A stretch of 8,557 nt of DNA from an uncultured Oscillospiraceae bacterium (GTDB lineage Bacteria; Bacillota_A; Clostridia; Oscillospirales; Oscillospiraceae): positions 1-8,557 of the forward strand of contig CALXDE010000208.1 of assembly GCA_944386965.1 (NCBI GenBank), in the 5' to 3' direction. Below the pieces are notes generated by a model that saw only the letters and a program-made list of their open reading frames with translations, was not told the origin of the DNA and did not search any database. Shown one piece after another: positions 5,264 through 8,557 of the stretch. Position 1 is the stretch's first letter. Every line of letters begins with the position of its first letter. Position numbers and translations under genes: made by a program.

Positions 5264-6166
5264 CTACGGATACAGCCGGGCAGAAACCGCCCATGCCAGG
5301 GCGATGGACAGCGCCGCCTGGAGAGCCTTTCCCAGCCAGTGGCGCCGGAGGGACAGTCCGGTGCCTGAGAGCACCGCCATGGTCTGACAGTGGACGCAGA
5401 GGCCGCCCCATCCCACAATACCGGCGGCGGCGATGAACCCGGCCCGTCCCGGGGAGAGCGCGGCCACGCCGGAAACCATCTCCAGCAATCCCAGCAGGGG
5501 GGCGGGGAGCCCGGCGGGCAGCAGGGCGCCCGCTGTCCGGAACAGCACCACAAACCCGCAGATGCGCAGGGTGGAGGCGATGGCGTCGGCCACCGCGGCG
5601 GGCAGGGCTTCCCCCAGGGAGCGGTCCTCCGCCGCGGGAGAGCGCCGGAAGGAGGAGGCCGCCTGGGGACCGGTACCGCGGGAGAGGAGCAGACCGGTCA
5701 GGAGAGCGGAAAGAACGTGGACCAGCAGCAGATATCCCCCCGCACGGCTGCTGCCCAGGATGCCTGCCCCCACATAGGAGAGGAGAAAAGCCGGACCGCA
5801 GTTATTGACAAAGGCCAGGGCCCGCTCCGCCTCCTGCCGGGAGAGCAGACGCTGGGCATAGAGGTCGGCGGTGACCTTGGCCCCGGTGGGATAGCCGCCC
5901 ACCAGTCCCGCCAGCAGCGGAGCGGCGCAGACGCCGCTCAGGTGGAACAGGGGCCCCATAAGGGGACGGAACAGCCCCTCCAGGCGGCGGACCAGGCCCA
6001 GCTGGAGCAGCAGGGAGACGACCACAAAGAAGGGAAACAGAGCGGGAATGATGGCCTGGACACACAGGGAGAGTCCTGCGCCTACCCCGGCGGCCGCAGC
6101 GTCAGGACAGCGGAGCAGGGAGAGGGCGAAGAGCAGGACCGGGAGAGCGCACAGCGCTTTCTTCAT
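5264..6166 (-). CDS. YlbJ-like Gate-domain (nucleoside-recognition family) membrane protein (300 aa)
   Basis: A polytopic membrane protein with about eight hydrophobic segments. The pattern fits the Gate / nucleoside-recognition family and especially the sporulation protein YlbJ: PALFPFFVVVSLLLQLG (41-57), GLVGGYPTGAKVTADLY (87-103), AFVNNCGPAFLLSYVGAGILG (118-138), and in the second half LEMVSG (228-233) and GWGGLCVHCQ (252-261). YlbJ-type proteins are linked to spore formation; the transported or recognised substrate is unknown. The protein is shorter than B. subtilis YlbJ, which I recall as about 400 residues. The ATG at 6166 is the first start after an in-frame TGA three codons upstream, but the ribosome binding site is poor (only GGTGATG-like bases). 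No promoter was recognised in the 102-base gap after the hydrogenase gene, so expression may depend on readthrough past the palindrome at 6215-6250. Confidence 0.82.
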   Translation of the reverse strand: MKKALCALPVLLFALSLLRCPDAAAAGVGAGLSLCVQAIIPALFPFFVVVSLLLQLGLVRRLEGLFRPLMGPLFHLSGVCAAPLLAGLVGGYPTGAKVTADLYAQRLLSRQEAERALAFVNNCGPAFLLSYVGAGILGSSRAGGYLLLVHVLSALLTGLLLSRGTGPQAASSFRRSPAAEDRSLGEALPAAVADAIASTLRICGFVVLFRTAGALLPAGLPAPLLGLLEMVSGVAALSPGRAGFIAAAGIVGWGGLCVHCQTMAVLSGTGLSLRRHWLGKALQAALSIALAWAVSARLYP

Positions 6167-6214
6167 ATCACATCACCGCTACACCATATGCCGGCAGAGT
6201 CGGGGACATGCGTC

Positions 6215-6250
6215 AAAGAGCCGGGGACAGCGCGCTGTCCCCGGCTCTTT
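6215..6250 (-). terminator. 36-bp perfect palindrome, terminator and/or REP-like element
   Basis: Positions 6215-6232 and 6233-6250 are exact reverse complements, centred on CGCG, with AAAGAG/CTCTTT ends that give a short T-run on both strands. It lies 18 bases after the hydrogenase stop and would terminate that transcript. A partial direct copy of one arm (AGAGTCGGGGACA, 6196-6208) lies next to it with one mismatch. That extra copy, and the perfect symmetry, suggest a dispersed palindromic repeat (REP-type) reused as a terminator. Confidence 0.75.
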
Positions 6251-6268
6251 GCTGTATCGCGAAGGGTG

Positions 6269-7780
6269 TCACTCCTCCAGATCCGGCAGGGCCATCTCAT
6301 ATTTGGAGTCCATGGCGTTCTGAGAGTCCGCGGCCTGCTTGTAGCGGTTGATGGCCGCGGCGGTCTTGGCAATGGGCTGGATGGTGCCCGCGCCGGCCAC
6401 GCACCCGCCGGGGCAGGCCATGCCCTCCAGCAGGTAGCCGTTGTACTTGCCGGCCTTGGCCAGCTGGAGCATCTTGCGACAGTTGTCCAGCCCCTCGGCG
6501 CTGACAACGCCCACCTCCCGGTCCGGCTCCATGCGCTCAATGGCGTCCACCACCGCCTTTGCCACACCGCCGGTGACGGCGAAGCCCCGGCCCGCGCCGG
6601 TGGCCTCGGTGAGGGGGACCTCTTCCTCCTTGGGAATGTCCTCAAAGCGGACGCCCCTGGCCTCGAACATCCCCTGGAGCTCCTCGAAGGTCAGCACGAA
6701 GTCCACATCGCTGCGGATGGAGCGGCGGCTGGCCTCCAGCTTTTTGGCCGCGCAGGGGCCGATGAAGCAGATCCGGCAGCCCGGGTCCTTGTACTTCTGG
6801 AGGCGGGCGGTGAGGACCATGGGGGTCCGGGCCATGGAGATGCAGTCGGCAAACTCCGGGAACAGCTTCTTGGCCATCACCGACCAGGCGGGACAACAGG
6901 AGGTGGCCAGGAAGGGGTGCTTCTCCGGCACCTCGTCGAGAAAGTCGATGGCCTCCTCGATGGTGCACAGGTCCGCGCCCACCGCAACCTCCACAACGCC
7001 GGCAAACCCCAGACGCTTGAGGGCGGGGGTCAGCCGCTCCGGCGTGGCCGCCGGGCCGAACTGCCCCAGGAAGGCCGGGGCCACGATGGCGACCACCCGG
7101 TCGCCCCGCTGGATGGCGTGGATGAGCTGGAAGATCTGCCCCTTGTCCACGATGGCGCCGAAGGGACAGCTCACCAGACACATGCCGCAGGAGACACACT
7201 TGTCGTAGTCGATCTTGGCCCGGCCGTGTTCGCCGGGGCTGATGGCGTTCATGCCGCAGGCCTTCTCACAGGGGCGCTCCAGCTTGATGATGGCGTTGTA
7301 CTGGCAGGCCTCGGCGCAGCGGCCACACTTGATGCAGATATCCTGCTTGATATAGCTCTTGCCGTTGACGAAGCGGATGGCGTCCTTGGGACAGGCCTGG
7401 TGGCAGGACTGGGCCAGGCAGCCCTGACAGTACTCGGTGACCCGATACTGCTTGGTGGGACAGGAGTGGCAGGCGAAGTCGATGATGTTGATGAGGGGCG
7501 GGTCGTAGTACTTCTCGGCGATGGCGCTCTCGGTGACGCCCTTGCTGAGGACCGTGTGCTCGTCCACGGGCCTGAGAGGCAGACCCATGGCCAGACGGAC
7601 CCGCTCTCCGGCGATGGCCCGCTCCAGGAAGATGGACTCCCGGTACCGCGCCTCGGTACCCGGCACGATCCGGTAGGGCAGTTCCTCCATGCGGCTGTAG
7701 TCCCCGTCATAGGCCATGCGGGCCACCTCGGTAAAGACCTTTTTGCGAATGCTGGTGACAGAAGAGGGTACTCCTCGCAT
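6269..7780 (-). CDS. [FeFe]-hydrogenase, group B-type, with N-terminal iron-sulfur domains (503 aa)
   Basis: The C-terminal half has the three H-cluster motifs: TSCCPAW (293-299), GPCAAKKLE (341-349) and EGMACPGGC (452-460). Cys296, Cys343, Cys456 and Cys460 are the expected ligands of the [4Fe-4S] part and Cys295 the likely proton-transfer residue. The first 210 residues carry Cys-rich iron-sulfur binding runs: Cys104/107, Cys118-130, CIKCGRCAEAC (149-159), Cys171/175 and CVSCGMCLVSC (195-205). The spacing, the N-terminal RKKVFxExAR segment and GPC instead of MPC in the second motif point to group B (B1/B3) enzymes, common in anaerobic Firmicutes. It interconverts protons and hydrogen in the cytoplasm, probably with ferredoxin as electron partner (inferred). 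AAGGAG (7790-7795) is 9 bases before the ATG. It has its own consensus promoter and no partner subunit or HydE/F/G maturase gene nearby; these must be encoded elsewhere. Confidence 0.93.
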   Translation of the reverse strand: MRGVPSSVTSIRKKVFTEVARMAYDGDYSRMEELPYRIVPGTEARYRESIFLERAIAGERVRLAMGLPLRPVDEHTVLSKGVTESAIAEKYYDPPLINIIDFACHSCPTKQYRVTEYCQGCLAQSCHQACPKDAIRFVNGKSYIKQDICIKCGRCAEACQYNAIIKLERPCEKACGMNAISPGEHGRAKIDYDKCVSCGMCLVSCPFGAIVDKGQIFQLIHAIQRGDRVVAIVAPAFLGQFGPAATPERLTPALKRLGFAGVVEVAVGADLCTIEEAIDFLDEVPEKHPFLATSCCPAWSVMAKKLFPEFADCISMARTPMVLTARLQKYKDPGCRICFIGPCAAKKLEASRRSIRSDVDFVLTFEELQGMFEARGVRFEDIPKEEEVPLTEATGAGRGFAVTGGVAKAVVDAIERMEPDREVGVVSAEGLDNCRKMLQLAKAGKYNGYLLEGMACPGGCVAGAGTIQPIAKTAAAINRYKQAADSQNAMDSKYEMALPDLEE

Positions 7781-7821
7781 CGGCTTGCTCTCCTTTGCAG
7801 AAAGATTGAGATACTGTCCCC

Positions 7822-7851
7822 ATTATAGGGGAAGGGGACCGGCCCTGTCAA
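7822..7851 (-). promoter_or_regulatory. Consensus promoter of the hydrogenase gene
   Basis: On the minus strand TTGACA (7846-7851), an 18-base spacer, then TATAAT (7822-7827): both hexamers are perfect. The leader would be about 35 bases. A 6-bp inverted repeat, GTCCCC (7816-7821) and GGGGAC (7834-7839), flanks the -10 exactly and could be an operator. The -35 lies only 19 bases past the stop of the upstream lipoprotein gene. Confidence 0.85.
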
Positions 7852-7869
7852 GTCGAGGCGCTGCGGCGG

Positions 7870-8304
7870 CTAACGGATGCTTCCCGTGCCGAAGCTCTCC
7901 ACCAGGGCAAAGTCCGGCACATCCAGCACGGCGGTATAGACCACTTGGCACTCCGCGCCGGAGAGGGCGATGTCATTGCGTCCCTTTGCCAGGGATACGG
8001 GTATGTCGGCAGAGGCGTCCTCCGCGGCGCCAAGTTCCAGGGAAACCAGCGGCTCATCCTCCAGAGCGACGGACACCTCTCCCGCCTCCTTGCTGTAGGA
8101 GAGATGGAGGGCGGTGGAAAAGGGCTCCAGGGCCTGGATGGTCAGCACCACACCGTCCTTCCCCTGAAGGGATACCTCCCCGGTAGACACCAGGGCGGTG
8201 TCTGTTTCCTCCACCTGAAAGTCAGAAAACGTCGTGGCGCCGGCGCACCCGGCCAGGACGGCAAGGGACAGCAGGCAGAGAAAGAGCAGGAATTTTTTCA
8301 TCAT
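7870..8304 (-). CDS. Small lipoprotein of unknown function (144 aa)
   Basis: Starts with a clear lipoprotein signal: MMKK, a hydrophobic core and lipobox LAGC with Cys20 as the lipid-attachment site, so it should be anchored outside on the cytoplasmic membrane. TTGGAGG (8314-8320) lies 9 bases before the first of two tandem ATGs. The mature part alternates strands: ALVSTGEVSLQ, GVVLTIQAL, LHLSYSKEAGEVSVAL and LAKGRNDIALSGAECQVVYTAVLD. This suggests a beta-sandwich of roughly 115 residues. The LxxGxNxIxLxG segment resembles carbohydrate-binding or immunoglobulin-like beta-sandwiches, but I cannot assign a family. It lies 38 bases after the TraX-family gene on the same strand, so the two are probably co-transcribed. 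No clear terminator separates it from the hydrogenase promoter. Confidence 0.8.
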   Translation of the reverse strand: MMKKFLLFLCLLSLAVLAGCAGATTFSDFQVEETDTALVSTGEVSLQGKDGVVLTIQALEPFSTALHLSYSKEAGEVSVALEDEPLVSLELGAAEDASADIPVSLAKGRNDIALSGAECQVVYTAVLDVPDFALVESFGTGSIR

Positions 8305-8342
8305 CTAGTATCGCCTCCAAACGAAAGATCCATACCGGGACG

Positions 8343-8557
8343 TCACGCCGCCAGCTGGGGCGCCAGCGCCATCAGCGCCCAGGACAGGGCGTAGAGCGCA
8401 TAGACATGGGCGGGATAGAACACGTAGAAGAGCTTCTGGTACCCCCGGCCCCGCTCCCCGTTGTAGAGAAGCATCAGGGGGATGGCGAAAATCTCCATCC
8501 ACTGGTAGGCCTCCGTCAGCAGGGCGGAGAGGGGGAGGCCCTGCTGCGTCACCTGCC
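8343..8557 (-). CDS. TraX-family membrane protein, C-terminal part (5' end outside the window)
   Basis: The frame is open to the right edge of the window, so about 70 C-terminal residues are visible and the start lies beyond it. The segment MEIFAIPLMLLYNGERGRGYQKLFYVFYPAHVYALYAL matches the C-terminal signature of TraX-family proteins: hydrophobic helix, LLYNGxRG, then a FYxFYPxHxxxLY membrane helix. TraX of F-like plasmids acetylates pilin, but chromosomal Firmicute members have no shown link to conjugation and resemble membrane acyltransferases in general. An in-frame GTG at 8552 lies within the conserved region and is not a credible start. The gene is followed after 38 bases by the lipoprotein gene. 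Confidence 0.85.
   Translation of the reverse strand, partial: QVTQQGLPLSALLTEAYQWMEIFAIPLMLLYNGERGRGYQKLFYVFYPAHVYALYALSWALMALAPQLAA

Noticed and set aside
5390..7828. An 812-codon open frame on the plus strand
   Set aside because: It runs antisense through two well-supported minus-strand genes, the hydrogenase and the YlbJ-like protein; it is His/Gly/Ala-rich low-complexity sequence and an artefact of high GC.

Overview
This window looks like chromosomal DNA from a GC-rich, endospore-type Firmicute, most plausibly an Oscillospiraceae-like gut clostridium (Flavonifractor / Lawsonibacter / Intestinimonas type). That placement is inferred from AGGAGG-type ribosome binding sites, TTGACA/TATAAT promoters, a GerMN-type lipoprotein, a YlbJ-like Gate-domain membrane protein and a group B-like [FeFe]-hydrogenase. 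No rRNA, tRNA, CRISPR array, transposase or phage gene was seen.

Layout. (1) 1-573 (+): the 3' end of a multi-module PepSY protein, closed by a perfect-palindrome terminator. (2) 657-1584 (-): two small genes, a DUF5662-type protein and a 98-residue protein of unknown function. (3) 1666-4411: a heavy-metal resistance locus. A divergent ArsR/SmtB repressor (-) faces a 72-residue free-standing HMA metal-binding protein (+), followed by a P1B-2 Zn/Cd/Pb-exporting ATPase (+) that has no N-terminal HMA domain. (4) 4511-5128 (+): a GerMN-like lipoprotein with a 17-bp-stem terminator. (5) 5264-6166 (-): a YlbJ-like membrane protein. (6) 6269-7780 (-): a group B-type [FeFe]-hydrogenase with a consensus promoter and a 36-bp perfect palindrome just after its stop codon. 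(7) 7870-8304 (-): a small lipoprotein, downstream of the C-terminal part of a TraX-family membrane protein that runs off the right edge.

How the genes work together. The clearest functional unit is the metal locus. The same 8-bp half-site, TAAT(C/T)GTT, occurs just after the promoter of the HMA gene (two head-to-tail copies plus a degenerate inverted one) and again as a clean inverted repeat directly before the ATPase gene. This suggests the ArsR protein controls both genes at two separate sites. The HMA protein and the ATPase together look like a split version of a ZntA/CadA pump. The hydrogenase appears to be transcribed alone; no partner subunits or maturases lie in the window.

I see no convincing wholly new system. 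The items most worth checking are the double operator, the split metal pump with an atypical sensor, the lone group B hydrogenase, and the REP-like palindrome behind it.
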